In this document: piece after piece, positions 29,089-37,735 of the stretch
Layout of the letters: the number at the start of each line of letters is the position of its first letter
How positions within the stretch are numbered: the stretch's first letter is position 1
DNA from: Acinetobacter radioresistens DSM 6976 = NBRC 102413 = CIP 103788
GTDB lineage: Bacteria > Pseudomonadota > Gammaproteobacteria > Pseudomonadales > Moraxellaceae
NCBI RefSeq assembly: GCF_006757745.1
Contig: NZ_AP019740.1
Location: 62,001 to 126,000, forward strand
DNA length: 64,000 nucleotides
Reading direction: 5' to 3'
Position numbers and translations under genes: made by a program
The notes under the pieces: generated by a model
Databases searched by the model: none
What the model saw: only the letters and a program-made list of their open reading frames with translations
Told to the model about the DNA's origin: nothing

Positions 29089-30378
29089 CTAATCATCTGT
29101 AAGTATCTGAAAGTCTGGATGAAATTTTTTCCAATGTTCTCTTAATTTTTCTTTATGAACAGAAATCATAGGTAAGTCTAGTAATAGCGCTGGCCATACT
29201 GACCGTGCTTTGTCCATAATGGCGTGAAGTTGTTTTTCAATAACACGCCATGGAACACCGACTTTTTCAGCCCATTGTTCAAAGTGTTTCATCTCAGCTA
29301 AATACCAATCTTTATTTTTGGCAAGATTTAAGGCGAAATGACGCTCATTTTCAATATATACACTTGTCATCAATATATCGTATGCAGGGGATAATCTTGG
29401 CGTTGTTTTATCGTGATAAATCATACTCCAGTTCTTTAAGTGTGCATCTCCATTGGCGAGCAAAATGTTGACAAGTAAGCGGCTGGCAAATTGCTGAATA
29501 TCAAGAATTTTGTTATCTGAAAATTGATAAATGATCTTTCCTATCTGCTCATAATTTGTGGTGCTGTATTTCTGCTGTGGATATGCACCGAAGATCTGAG
29601 CAAAGTCTTCGATGTGAATAAGCTCTGTAGTATCAGCAGTACTCTGTCTATCAAATCTTTTGATTGCAAAAGCATATTGCTCTTGGGGTAGATTTAATGG
29701 TGGAAGGTCTTGTAAGAGTGCCATATCTACCAAACGAATCTCTGGGATATCTATTCCGACCATTTTGGCAAGGATCATCATAGAGTATTCATTCAGCGGA
29801 ACAAAAGCATGTTTGGTAGAAGGAGTTTTGACAATCCAGTCCCCGAGTAGGCTGGATTCGGTTGCCTGTGCTAATGTAAAACGCCCATCTTTGGCTTTCA
29901 TGGAAAACTTCATTTGGACGCCAGCCAAGGAAAACTTATTATCTGTCCGAATCTCTTGTTTTAATATCTGATCTGGATTCGAGATCTGAAGCTTAAATTT
30001 TATTCCATCTGGGATTTCTTCTGGATCTACTGGGGTTGCAATCAGTGCCCCAGGTAAGTCATGACCTAAAGCTGCCAATAACTGAAATTCATTGTCTATA
30101 TGTATTTTGAGGCTTTGTGCTATGAGTTCGCGTAATGCACCTTCTGGTAGCAGATTTGATAGCAAGGGGTGTAAGCGCTGATGTGTAACATAGGTCTTTT
30201 CTAAAATCTTATCCACTTGAGGATACAAGGGGGAAGTCAGCAGGCTCAAGGTCGGGCGTTGCTGATCAGAGCGGAAAGAATCTGTAAAAACCAGAATATT
30301 TTTTCCGCTCTGAAATCCTGCCAAGTATCCAACGATACCGTGATGTAATGTTAATTTCAGGACGGCAACAGTATTCAT
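29089..30378 (-). CDS. hipA: HipA-like serine/threonine kinase toxin
   Basis: Type II toxin, 429 aa from the ATG at 30378, which overlaps the hipB stop (ATGA) and has GGAGAGG upstream; a longer in-frame start 30 bp earlier lies inside hipB and is unlikely. HipA_N (residues about 5-110), then the kinase: KTPSTKHAFVPLNEY (ATP-binding region), AIKRFDR (catalytic Lys), NGDAHLKNWSMI (catalytic Asp and Asn, about residues 306-317) and LSPAYDI (metal-binding Asp). HipA proteins phosphorylate translation factors such as GltX and stop growth; the target here is unknown. All kinase residues are present. Confidence 0.92.
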   Translation of the reverse strand: MNTVAVLKLTLHHGIVGYLAGFQSGKNILVFTDSFRSDQQRPTLSLLTSPLYPQVDKILEKTYVTHQRLHPLLSNLLPEGALRELIAQSLKIHIDNEFQLLAALGHDLPGALIATPVDPEEIPDGIKFKLQISNPDQILKQEIRTDNKFSLAGVQMKFSMKAKDGRFTLAQATESSLLGDWIVKTPSTKHAFVPLNEYSMMILAKMVGIDIPEIRLVDMALLQDLPPLNLPQEQYAFAIKRFDRQSTADTTELIHIEDFAQIFGAYPQQKYSTTNYEQIGKIIYQFSDNKILDIQQFASRLLVNILLANGDAHLKNWSMIYHDKTTPRLSPAYDILMTSVYIENERHFALNLAKNKDWYLAEMKHFEQWAEKVGVPWRVIEKQLHAIMDKARSVWPALLLDLPMISVHKEKLREHWKKFHPDFQILTDD

Positions 30379-30692
30379 GGTTCCTCTCCTCCGAGAAGAC
30401 CCTTCCATGGGTTAGTCATTAAGTCATCCTGATCTTCAATAGTGACTTTAATTTCATCATTCAATAATTGTCTGATCAAATGAACCTTATCATCAGGGAT
30501 GAGCATCAGTTGAGCATTTAATCCTGCCGCGATAATTTCTAAGGTCTCTAATCGAGGGTTGCCCTGACTTTCCAGTTTTTGGTACTGCTGTCTTGAAATG
30601 CCTGTACGGGATTGCATATCAACTTGCTTTAAGCCCAATTGGGTTCGTCTTTTTTTGATTTGCTGAAGTAAAGACTTATTCATTGTAGACAT
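30375..30692 (-). CDS. hipB: HipB-like antitoxin/repressor
   Basis: XRE-type helix-turn-helix protein, 105 aa, the antitoxin partner of the HipA-like kinase. HTH at residues about 13-66 (RTQLGLKQVDMQSRTGISRQ, then YQKLESQGN). It is longer than E. coli HipB (88 aa), the extra residues being an acidic tail (EDQDDLMTNPW) that could contact HipA. It probably autoregulates through the palindromes at 30698-30750. Two starts are possible: MSTMNK at 30692 or MNK at 30683. Confidence 0.9.
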   Translation of the reverse strand: MSTMNKSLLQQIKKRRTQLGLKQVDMQSRTGISRQQYQKLESQGNPRLETLEIIAAGLNAQLMLIPDDKVHLIRQLLNDEIKVTIEDQDDLMTNPWKGLLGGEEP

Positions 30693-30697
30693 ATTTA

Positions 30698-30750
30698 TTG
30701 CTTTTTGGTGGTATAAGAAGCATATTAGTTGCTTTTTTATTAAGAAGCAA
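30698..30750 (-). promoter_or_regulatory. hipBA promoter with two palindromic operators
   Basis: Minus strand: -35 TTGCTT and -10 TAATAT with 17-base spacing, ending about 30 bp before hipB. Two inverted repeats with the same half site, TTGCTT...AAGAAGCAA (30729-30750) and TTGCTT...AAGAAGCA (30698-30722), overlap both promoter boxes. Paired repeats over the promoter fit cooperative HipB repression. Confidence 0.65.
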
Positions 30751-31007
30751 TGACAGAAATTATTAACAGGCTCCGCGGCATCAATATTTAGGATCTAGGC
30801 AAGCTGATCTTGTTTAACATAAGCCACTTGGTAGTAGCTAATACTATCTTTTGTTTTGGAGTTTTTTTATCTTGTATGATTGATACTCTGGAGCATCATC
30901 TACACGGTTTTTTGTTCACAGTTTTGAAAGAGCACTTTTGTAAACTTACTTTTTTAAGTATAAAAATTTCTTATGAAGCGCAGATTCAAATCCCAAGTGC
31001 AACACAT
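30751..31007. other. Spacer between hipBA and IS30 element
   Basis: No convincing gene. A 67-codon plus-strand frame at 30810-31013 has no ribosome site and no recognisable motif, and ends at the IS junction. I see nothing else here. Confidence 0.4.
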
Positions 31008-32086
31008 TTGTAGTTAGTTGAAAAAGTTAGGTGTATTCATAGAATCATTAGACTTTTTCAACTCGCAATTGGAAAGCACACAATGAAGAAATACACCCAA
31101 CTTTCTCAAGATGAAAGATACGAAATTTATGCTACTTTGAAAAGTAAAAGTTCAATCGCTACCCTTGCTCGGGAATTAGGACGTTCACGATCAACCATCT
31201 ACCGTGAATTAAAAAGAAATACTGGGCAACGTGGATATAGAGCTCAACAGGCAGCTAAATTTGCAAGTCAAAGACGGTACCGTCCTTCATCATCAATGAC
31301 AGCATTTGCCTTCGCTTATATTGATTATTTGATTGGTTTGGACTGGTCACCCGAACAAATTTCAGGTGCTTTAACACAACGCGGTTGGCTGGATGTACCT
31401 TCACATGAGTGGATTTACCAGTACATTTATCAAGATAAATCAAAAGGCGGTAAACTTCATCTACATTTAAGGCATCAGAAGAAATATCGAAAACGCGGTT
31501 ACAAAAACACGGATCGTAGGGGTCAAATCATTGATAAAACAAGTATTCACTGCCGACACCAGGTCATTGATCAACGACAACGTTTAGGAGATTTCGAAGG
31601 TGACACGGTGATTGGTAAACATCATAAAGGTGCTTTATTGACTCTCGTTGATCGAAAGAGCCTGTATGTACATATTGTTCATTTAGGGCCAACAAGAGCA
31701 TCCTCTCAAACGATTACTTGTGCATTAGATCGTTTACAAATGAGCCATGCTTATAGTGTGACATTTGATAATGGCAAAGATTTTTCCGAACACAAAAGAA
31801 TTACTGATGCTGGCATAGAGACGTATTTTGCTGATCCTTACAAGTCTATTCAGCGAGCTAGAAATGAAAATACGAATGGTTTAATCCGTCAATATCTGCC
31901 AAAATCATCATCGTTTGATGGCGTGTCAAACGAACAAATAGAGCAGATAGAATTTGCACTCAACCATCGTCCTAGAAAAACACTAGGTTGGTATACACCG
32001 AGTGAAGTTATGGCTGGTTTTTATACTGTTGCACTTGCCGCTTGAATCCGCCTAATGATTATTAATTATTTATAAATCGACTACAA
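31008..32086 (+). mobile_element. IS30-family insertion sequence
   Basis: About 1079 bp. Ends TTGTAGTTAGTTGAAAAA (left) and, read inward from the right, TTGTAGTCGATTTATAAA match in outline. A 3-bp direct repeat CAT flanks it (31005-31007 and 32087-32089), consistent with the 2-3 bp duplications of IS30. A good internal promoter for the transposase is TTGAAA (31018) - 16 bp - TAGAAT (31040). Confidence 0.8.
31083..32045 (+). CDS. IS30-family transposase
   Basis: 320 aa. N-terminal HTH (YTQLSQDERYEIYATLKS...STIYRELKRN, residues 4-46), the conserved DWSPEQISGAL, and the DDE core: GDFEGDTVIGKHHKGALLTL (first Asp), VTFDNGKDFSEH (second Asp), and the C-terminal Glu in YKSIQRARNENTNGLIRQYL with FNHRPRK-type LNHRPRKTLGW. 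Complete frame. Similar in size and style to ISAba125 transposase; exact identity not determined. Confidence 0.95.
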   Translation: MKKYTQLSQDERYEIYATLKSKSSIATLARELGRSRSTIYRELKRNTGQRGYRAQQAAKFASQRRYRPSSSMTAFAFAYIDYLIGLDWSPEQISGALTQRGWLDVPSHEWIYQYIYQDKSKGGKLHLHLRHQKKYRKRGYKNTDRRGQIIDKTSIHCRHQVIDQRQRLGDFEGDTVIGKHHKGALLTLVDRKSLYVHIVHLGPTRASSQTITCALDRLQMSHAYSVTFDNGKDFSEHKRITDAGIETYFADPYKSIQRARNENTNGLIRQYLPKSSSFDGVSNEQIEQIEFALNHRPRKTLGWYTPSEVMAGFYTVALAA

Positions 32087-32137
32087 CATGTAGTAGCGAA
32101 GATGCTCAAAATGCACTTACTACGTAACATCAGTTAA

Positions 32138-32166
32138 ACAAAAGTTTCCCACAAACCCAATACGGT
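32138..32166. mobile_element. Isolated IS end resembling the IS3 mosaic terminus
   Basis: TTTCCCACAAACCCAATACGGTTCA is close to the reverse complement of TGAACCGTACCGGGTTTGTCGGAGA at the start of the mosaic blocks (13816, 19138). It is probably an orphan inverted-repeat end of the same IS3-family element. Confidence 0.5.
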
Positions 32167-32258
32167 TCACTTGGGCCTATGCAGTCTGAAATAGGTTTAT
32201 AAACTTAATCTGATCTTAAGAACTTAATCTTAGCTTTGTAGAGAAAATCTCTTGAAGG

Positions 32259-32574
32259 ATGAAACGAGTGGATCAGCGAGTAGATGTACTAAATTTTAAA
32301 AAACTATTATATCTAATGAGCGTCTTGATCTTGATTAGCCTTGGGCTATGGTGGGGAAGTAAGCTGCTCTCGAATAAAAATATAGAGGCTAAAGTAGAGA
32401 GACAGGTTTCAGAGGCTGAGCGGAGTCCTGAAGTCTCAGAGCAACAAATCTGAATTTCTTCAAAACAAATTGAGCAAGTTGGGATCAAATTACACACATT
32501 AGGTGCTTCTTCTACTGACATACAAAAACAAATTATTTTACAAGGGCAAGTACAGTGGTCACCAGAAAGCAAAG
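32259..32574 (+). pseudogene. RND efflux periplasmic adaptor (CzcB/CusB-like) fragment
   Basis: The frame starts MKRVDQRVDVLNFKKLLYLM followed by a membrane anchor (SVLILISLGLWWGSKLL), reaches an in-frame TGA at 32451-32453, and continues beyond it in the same frame as ISSKQIEQVGIKLHTLGASS and QIILQGQVQWSPESKVN. That second part matches the start of heavy-metal membrane-fusion proteins (Q-x-G-I-x3-x2-G...GxVxxxxxxxV). The frame is then cut by the IS3-family element at 32575. It is thus broken twice; the rest of the efflux operon is not in the window. Confidence 0.65.
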
Positions 32575-32632
32575 TGAATAGCCACCGATTTTGTAGACAC
32601 CTTTTAGTTAGATAAAATGGCTAATTAACGAG

Positions 32633-32884
32633 GTGCTTATGAGCAGTAAACGATACCCTGAAGAATTCAAAATTGAAGCAGTAAAACAAGTCACTGAGAA
32701 AGGTCATAGTGTGGCTGAAGTTGCTACACGTTTAGGAACCACTACACATAGTCTGTATGCTTGGATCAAACGTTATGATCCACAGCAGCCCAAGACAACA
32801 GAATCTAGTGATCCAACTACAGAATTAGCGAAATTAAAAAAAGAGCTGCAAAGGGTCACTGAAGAAAGGGACATATTAAAGTGA
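32633..32884 (+). CDS. IS3-family transposase OrfA
   Basis: HTH_Tnp_1 protein, 83 aa (start at 32633 or MSSKRYPEEF at 32639). KRYPEEFKIEAVKQVTEKGH and VAEVATRLGTTTHSLYAWIK form the helix-turn-helix; the leucine-zipper part (ELAKLKKELQRVTEERDILK) ends the frame. In IS3 elements OrfAB is made by -1 frameshifting at an A-rich site near this end (AAAAAAGAG at about 32837). Confidence 0.9.
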   Translation: MLMSSKRYPEEFKIEAVKQVTEKGHSVAEVATRLGTTTHSLYAWIKRYDPQQPKTTESSDPTTELAKLKKELQRVTEERDILK

Positions 32885-32921
32885 AAGCACTGCTTTCACG
32901 CCGCTTCGCAAGCCAGTCCAA

Positions 32922-33794
32922 ATGAGGTACGCCTTTATTCGGGACAACCAACATATATGGTCTGTTCGTCGTTTATGTTCAACGTTAGATGTTCATCACA
33001 GTGGTTATTACGCCTGGTTAAAGAAACCTACCAGTATAACTGCGAGGAAGCGGCAACAGCTTTCAGGATTAATTAAACAGTTCTGGTTGGAATCTGGCGG
33101 AGTCTACGGTTATCGCAAGATTCATTGTGATTTGAAAGACGTTGGCGAAAGTTGCGGTATCAATCGAGTACATCGACTCATGAAGGCGAATGGTCTCAAG
33201 TCACAGCGTGGCTATCGCAAACCTAGAGCTAATGTTAGTACTCCATCGATTGTGGCTCGAAATACTTTAGACAGACAGTTTAACCCCACCCAGCCCAACC
33301 AGTTGTGGGTGACTGACATCACTTATATTCGCACTCATGAAGGATGGCTGTATCTTGCAGTAGTAATCGACCTATTCTCACGGCTAGTCGTTGGCTGGTC
33401 TATGAAGTCGAGAATCACAACAGATCTGGTTTTAGATGCTCTACTGATGGCTTTGTGGCGAAGAAGCCCAAAGAACAAAGTCCTGATTCATTCTGATCAA
33501 GGTAGCCAATACACCAGTCATGAATGGCAGACATTTCTCAAGCATCACAACCTTGAAAGCAGTATGAGCCGGCGTGGAAACTGCCATGATAATGCTGTTG
33601 CTGAGAGCTTCTTTCAGCTGTTAAAGCGAGAGAGGATCAAGAAGAAAATCTATGTGACAAGAACTGAAGCAAGGTCGGATATCTTTGAATATATAGAGAT
33701 GTTCTATAACTCAAAACGCAGACATGGTTCCAATGGTCAGCGTTCTCCATTAGATTATGAAAAGGCCCATCAAGAGATGGTTATGTGTGTCTAG
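32922..33794 (+). CDS. IS3-family transposase OrfB
   Basis: DDE integrase, 290 aa from the ATG at 32922; the true fusion start is upstream through frameshifting. HTH_21 region GVYGYRKIHCDL, then the catalytic core: LWVTDITYIRTHEGWLYLAV (first Asp), HSDQGSQYTS (second Asp), and NAVAESFFQLLKRERI (Glu). C-terminal IEMFYNSKRRHGSNGQRSPLDYE is typical. The frame is complete. Confidence 0.94.
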   Translation: MRYAFIRDNQHIWSVRRLCSTLDVHHSGYYAWLKKPTSITARKRQQLSGLIKQFWLESGGVYGYRKIHCDLKDVGESCGINRVHRLMKANGLKSQRGYRKPRANVSTPSIVARNTLDRQFNPTQPNQLWVTDITYIRTHEGWLYLAVVIDLFSRLVVGWSMKSRITTDLVLDALLMALWRRSPKNKVLIHSDQGSQYTSHEWQTFLKHHNLESSMSRRGNCHDNAVAESFFQLLKRERIKKKIYVTRTEARSDIFEYIEMFYNSKRRHGSNGQRSPLDYEKAHQEMVMCV

Positions 33795-33812
33795 AATTTT
33801 GGTGGCTATTCA

Positions 33813-33940
33813 GGGCATGGTTCAAGCATGACTTGAGTAATACTCGGGCTGTGCTCATGATTTGCTTGAGCATTACTTGCGGATTTTCCCCAACGTGCTT
33901 GGGCTGCATTTTTAGTTTTATCAGATTTGATTTGAAATCA
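33813..33940 (-). pseudogene. Fragment of a phage/plasmid replication-type protein
   Basis: Minus strand, open without a start codon, reading KSDKTKNAAQARWGKSASNA then QANHEHSPSITQVML before the IS3 boundary. The pattern K-x-NA-x2-RW-x2, followed by Asn/Gln/His-rich repeats, is common at the C-terminal region of phage replication proteins in Acinetobacter. Homology is a guess from composition; it is certainly a truncated piece. Confidence 0.3.
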
Positions 33941-34037
33941 AAATATGTATAAGTTTTTGTAGTTCTCAGATTATTTTAAGTCATTTTTAAGATTCAAATT
34001 TTAGGCTAAAGCATATTAAAGTCTTTGAACTAAAAAA

Positions 34038-35711
34038 ATGCTTAAGCTGCCTTCTTTTCCCGGTCTACGCCAGATCAAACCTATCAGCCTTGCACGCTTC
34101 AACCTTTTACTCGCCATTTGGCTGGGACTGGTCTTAAACTTTGCTTTCTATCAGAAAATCCATCAATTGACGCCTTATACCAACCTCAAGGCAGGCGCAT
34201 TATTGGCGGCTACAGTCCTGGTGGTTATCGGCTTGTACAATCTGGTCTTGCAGTGGCTGAACTGGAAATGGAATGCCAAGATACTGGCCAGTGTGCTGAT
34301 CATTCTGGGCGGTTTTAGTGCTTATTTTGTCAATAGTCTGGGGGTTGTTATTACGCCGGACCAGATCCAGAATATGCTGCAGACCGATGCTCGGGAAGTC
34401 CGTGATCTCTGGTCAATACGGCTGGTGATCTGGACGCTGGTCTTTGTGATTTTTCCTTTGTGTATCGTCTGGATGCTGAACATTCAGCCTGCATCTTTCG
34501 GGCGTCAATTGTTGCATAAAAGCCTTAGCAGTCTGCTTTCGGCCGTATTGATTCTAGGACTGTTATTCTGTTTTTATGTCGATTATGCAGCCATCTTCCG
34601 CGAGCACCGCGATCTGAAGGGCATGATTTCCCCGCAAAATAGCATTGCATCCACCGTATCCTACTATAAAAAGAAAGCACCTAAAGCCAATTTGCCTTTG
34701 ATTCCTTATGGTGAAGATGCCCATCTGCTGCAGCAGGCTCAAATACAGAAACAACCCAAATTGATGGTGCTGGTGGTTGGGGAGACTGCACGTGCCGAGA
34801 GTTTTGCTTTAAATGGTTATGCACGCAATACCAATCCTGAACTGAGCAAGTTACCGATAATTAATTTTAATCAAGTCAGTTCTTGCGGAACTGCCACAGC
34901 TGTTTCAGTACCGTGTATGTTTTCAGGGATGACACGTCAAAACTATAATGAACAGTTGGCTAGCCACCGAGAAGGTTTGCTGGATATTGCTCAGCGGGCC
35001 GGTTATCAGGTGACCTGGATTGATAATAATTCGGGCTGTAAAGGTGCCTGTGACCGCGTACAAAAATACCAGATTCCAGCCCAACTGAAACAGAGATGGT
35101 GTGATGCTGGTGGTGAATGTTTTGATGAAATCCTGGTGGATAGCCTGAAAGATTATCTGGCGCATCTGGATAAAAATAACTCGAAACCGCAGTTAATTGT
35201 ACTGCATCAGATGGGCAGTCATGGCCCCGCATATTTCAAGCGCTCCAAAGCACCATATCAGCCATTTCAACCGACCTGTAATACCAATGCCATTCAGGGC
35301 TGTAGTACAGAAGAATTAAAGAATAGCTATGATAATTCGATTGTATATACAGACCATGTTCTTGCCGAGATCATTGAAACTTTAAAGCAACAGACTCAAT
35401 ATCAAACCGGTTTCTGGTATCTGTCTGATCATGGAGAATCTACCGGAGAGCATGGTTTATATCTGCATGGTGCACCTTATAGTATGGCACCGACCCAGCA
35501 AACCCATGTTCCGATGCTGATGTGGTTTTCACAGGACTGGACGCAGCAGAATGCCCAGCAGGTGAGCTGTCTCAAAGCACAGACCAAACAGGCGCGCAGT
35601 CAGGATCATCTTTTCCCAAGCTTATTAAGTCTGCTGGATGTAAAAACGCAAGTGGCTGAAGTTAAAAATGATATGCTTGCACAATGCTCATCATTAAAGA
35701 ACAGAGCTTGA
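34038..35711 (+). CDS. eptA: Lipid A phosphoethanolamine transferase EptA (PmrC)
   Basis: Inner-membrane enzyme, 557 aa, that moves phosphoethanolamine from phosphatidylethanolamine to lipid A phosphates, lowering polymyxin binding. Five N-terminal membrane spans (about residues 15-180), then a periplasmic sulfatase-fold domain: VVGETARAESFALNGYARNT (metal-binding Glu), CGTATAVSVPCMFS with the nucleophilic Thr (about residues 280-293), IDNNSGCKGAC, and YLSDHGESTGEHGLYLHGAP (Asp/His metal ligands). Paired Cys residues suggest the usual disulfides. It is followed 1 bp later by pmrA, forming the classical pmrCAB operon. Confidence 0.96.
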   Translation: MLKLPSFPGLRQIKPISLARFNLLLAIWLGLVLNFAFYQKIHQLTPYTNLKAGALLAATVLVVIGLYNLVLQWLNWKWNAKILASVLIILGGFSAYFVNSLGVVITPDQIQNMLQTDAREVRDLWSIRLVIWTLVFVIFPLCIVWMLNIQPASFGRQLLHKSLSSLLSAVLILGLLFCFYVDYAAIFREHRDLKGMISPQNSIASTVSYYKKKAPKANLPLIPYGEDAHLLQQAQIQKQPKLMVLVVGETARAESFALNGYARNTNPELSKLPIINFNQVSSCGTATAVSVPCMFSGMTRQNYNEQLASHREGLLDIAQRAGYQVTWIDNNSGCKGACDRVQKYQIPAQLKQRWCDAGGECFDEILVDSLKDYLAHLDKNNSKPQLIVLHQMGSHGPAYFKRSKAPYQPFQPTCNTNAIQGCSTEELKNSYDNSIVYTDHVLAEIIETLKQQTQYQTGFWYLSDHGESTGEHGLYLHGAPYSMAPTQQTHVPMLMWFSQDWTQQNAQQVSCLKAQTKQARSQDHLFPSLLSLLDVKTQVAEVKNDMLAQCSSLKNRA

Positions 35712-35712
35712 A

Positions 35713-36384
35713 ATGCATAAAATTCTGATTATTGAAGACGACTTTATGATTGCCGAGTCGACTGAAACCTTGCTCAAGCTGCATCAATTTGATGTGCATT
35801 GGGTCAACAATGGCCTGGATGGCTTAAAGCAGTTACAACAGCAGGCCTATGATATTGTCCTGTTGGATCTGGGCCTGCCGATGATGGATGGCATGCAGGT
35901 ACTTAAACATATCCGGCAGAAGTTCCCCAATTTGCCGGTGCTGATTATCTCCGCCCGGGATCAGTTACAGAACCGAGTCGATGGACTGAATCAGGGGGCA
36001 GATGATTACTTGATTAAACCCTATGAATTTGATGAACTGCTGGCCCGTATTCATGCTTTGATCCGACGCAGTAGTCCCAAGAATACCGGGTCAGAGAGCC
36101 ATAAAAAGTTATCACATAGCGGTCTGGAACTGGATCTGGAGCAGCACATCGCATGCTTTAACAGTCAGCCGATCGAGTTGTCTAATCGGGAATGGTCCAT
36201 TCTCACTGCATTACTCACTCATCCCAGCAAAATTTTTTCTAAAAATGATCTAGAAGACAAGCTTTATGACTTCGATAGTGATGTCAGCAGTAATACCGTT
36301 GAAGTTTATGTGCATCATCTGCGGGCGAAATTAGGTAAAGACTTTATCCGTACCATACGTGGTCTAGGATATCGCTTAGGATAG
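35713..36384 (+). CDS. pmrA: Response regulator PmrA
   Basis: OmpR-family regulator, 223 aa. The receiver domain has the acidic pair EDD (residues 8-10), the phosphorylated Asp in LLDLGLPMMDG (about residue 52), and KPYEFDELLARI. The C-terminal winged helix (about 125-222) includes LSNREWSILTALL and SNTVEVYVHHLRAKLG...RGLGYRLG. It is expected to activate eptA. It lies 1 bp after eptA and 6 bp before pmrB. Confidence 0.95.
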   Translation: MHKILIIEDDFMIAESTETLLKLHQFDVHWVNNGLDGLKQLQQQAYDIVLLDLGLPMMDGMQVLKHIRQKFPNLPVLIISARDQLQNRVDGLNQGADDYLIKPYEFDELLARIHALIRRSSPKNTGSESHKKLSHSGLELDLEQHIACFNSQPIELSNREWSILTALLTHPSKIFSKNDLEDKLYDFDSDVSSNTVEVYVHHLRAKLGKDFIRTIRGLGYRLG

Positions 36385-36390
36385 AGCCTT

Positions 36391-37710
36391 ATGCAGAAAC
36401 GTTATTCTTTGCAAAAACGCCTGATTATCTACATTTCGTTGTTTAGCCTGGTACTGGGCTGCATCCTGATTTTCGCTGCCTACCGGATTGCCCTCGAAGA
36501 AATTAATGAAGTGCTGGATAAACAGATGCAAAGTCTGGCCGAGCGCATTGCGGAAAATCATCCACGACCGCTACAAAGTCAAATCGATCTGGCAAAACAG
36601 TACAGTGAAGAAGATTTATTTGTAGATATCTGGTCCTATACAGATACAGCTACTCCCTTGCATCCACAGAATGTGCTGGTTGCACCGGTCAAGAAAGCAG
36701 GTTTTTACAAGCATCAAACGCCGTATGGAACCTGGCTCACCTATATCATTCCAAGTGACCAGTTGCAGATTCAGGTGAGTCAGCAGCAAAATGTCCGGCA
36801 GGAGCTGGCGCTGGAACTGGCCGGCAATATGTTTCTGCCTTATGTGCTTTTCTTGCCTTTTGCTGTGTTTGGTTTAGGCTGGATGATCCGGAAAAATTTT
36901 CAGCCTTTGCATGATTTTAAAACGGAACTGGCCAGCCGTAAGGCGCAAGAATTAAAGCCGATTGAAATGAAGGATTATCCCCTGGAGCTGGAACCGACTA
37001 TTCAGGAAATGAATCATCTGTTTGGTCGAATTTCCCTGGCTCAACAGGAACAACGTCAATTTGTCGCGGATTCTGCCCATGAATTACGCACGCCACTGAC
37101 CGCACTCAACTTGCAGCTGCAAATTTTATTGCAGCAGTTTCCGCAGAGCGACTCGCTTCATAATCTGAGTCAGGGCGTTTTACGCATGCAGCATCTGGTC
37201 AACCAGTTATTGAGTCTGGCCAAACAGGATGCCTCCGACAGCTTAATCGAGCCTGCACAAATGCTTTCGCTCAATCAGATGACCGTGGCCTGCCTTGAGC
37301 AGCTGATTCAGCTGGCCTTACAGAAAGAAATTGATCTGGGCGTAGAACAGCAACAGGAATTGCGAATTCAAGGACAAGCTTCGACCTTGCACTCGATTAT
37401 TTATAATTTAATTGATAACGCGATTAAATACAGTCCGAAAGGCGGCGTGATTAATGTATCGATTTTTCAGCAAGGCCAGCAGGCAGTTTTACAGATTGAA
37501 GACAGTGGAGCCGGGATAGATCCTGCTCAATTCGCCCAGATCCGGCAGCGTTTCTACCGGATTCATAACCATGCCGAAATTGGTAGCGGTTTAGGTTTGT
37601 CAATTGTAGATAAAGCCACCGAGCGCTTGGGCGGCACGCTGGAATTTTCGCAAAGTAGCAGTCTTGGCGGCCTGTGTGTACAAGTTAAATTTCCTGTAGT
37701 CGAAGCCTAA
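36391..37710 (+). CDS. pmrB: Sensor histidine kinase PmrB
   Basis: Membrane sensor kinase, 439 aa. Membrane spans at residues about 10-32 and 148-168 enclose a periplasmic sensor of about 115 aa; a short linker and the H box FVADSAHELRTPLTALNLQL (phospho-His about residue 230) follow, then the N box IYNLIDNAIKYSPKGG, DSGAGIDP and GSGLGLSIVDKATERLGG. Partner of PmrA; mutations in pmrB are the common route to colistin resistance in A. baumannii. I see no frameshift or truncation; point-mutation status cannot be judged without a susceptible reference. Confidence 0.95.
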   Translation: MQKRYSLQKRLIIYISLFSLVLGCILIFAAYRIALEEINEVLDKQMQSLAERIAENHPRPLQSQIDLAKQYSEEDLFVDIWSYTDTATPLHPQNVLVAPVKKAGFYKHQTPYGTWLTYIIPSDQLQIQVSQQQNVRQELALELAGNMFLPYVLFLPFAVFGLGWMIRKNFQPLHDFKTELASRKAQELKPIEMKDYPLELEPTIQEMNHLFGRISLAQQEQRQFVADSAHELRTPLTALNLQLQILLQQFPQSDSLHNLSQGVLRMQHLVNQLLSLAKQDASDSLIEPAQMLSLNQMTVACLEQLIQLALQKEIDLGVEQQQELRIQGQASTLHSIIYNLIDNAIKYSPKGGVINVSIFQQGQQAVLQIEDSGAGIDPAQFAQIRQRFYRIHNHAEIGSGLGLSIVDKATERLGGTLEFSQSSSLGGLCVQVKFPVVEA

Positions 37711-37735
37711 GTGGATAGGCTTTGGTTTTTAGGCA

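Larger units (their letters stand above)
32575..33812 (+). mobile_element. IS3-family insertion sequence
   Basis: About 1238 bp with imperfect terminal repeats: TGAATAGCCACCGATTTTGT (left) and, inward from the right, TGAATAGCCACCAAAATTCT. It carries the usual two frames, orfA and orfB. The bases next to the two ends (AAAG and GGGC) do not repeat, so the right flank is not the original continuation of the interrupted adaptor gene; an adjacent deletion is likely. Confidence 0.85.

Noticed and set aside
30810..31013. 67-codon frame after the hipBA promoter
   Set aside because: No ribosome site, no family motif, and it ends in the IS30 terminus.
34038..35711. Mobile colistin resistance gene (mcr)
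   Set aside because: It is in one operon with pmrA and pmrB in the order of the Acinetobacter pmrCAB locus, which points to EptA/PmrC.
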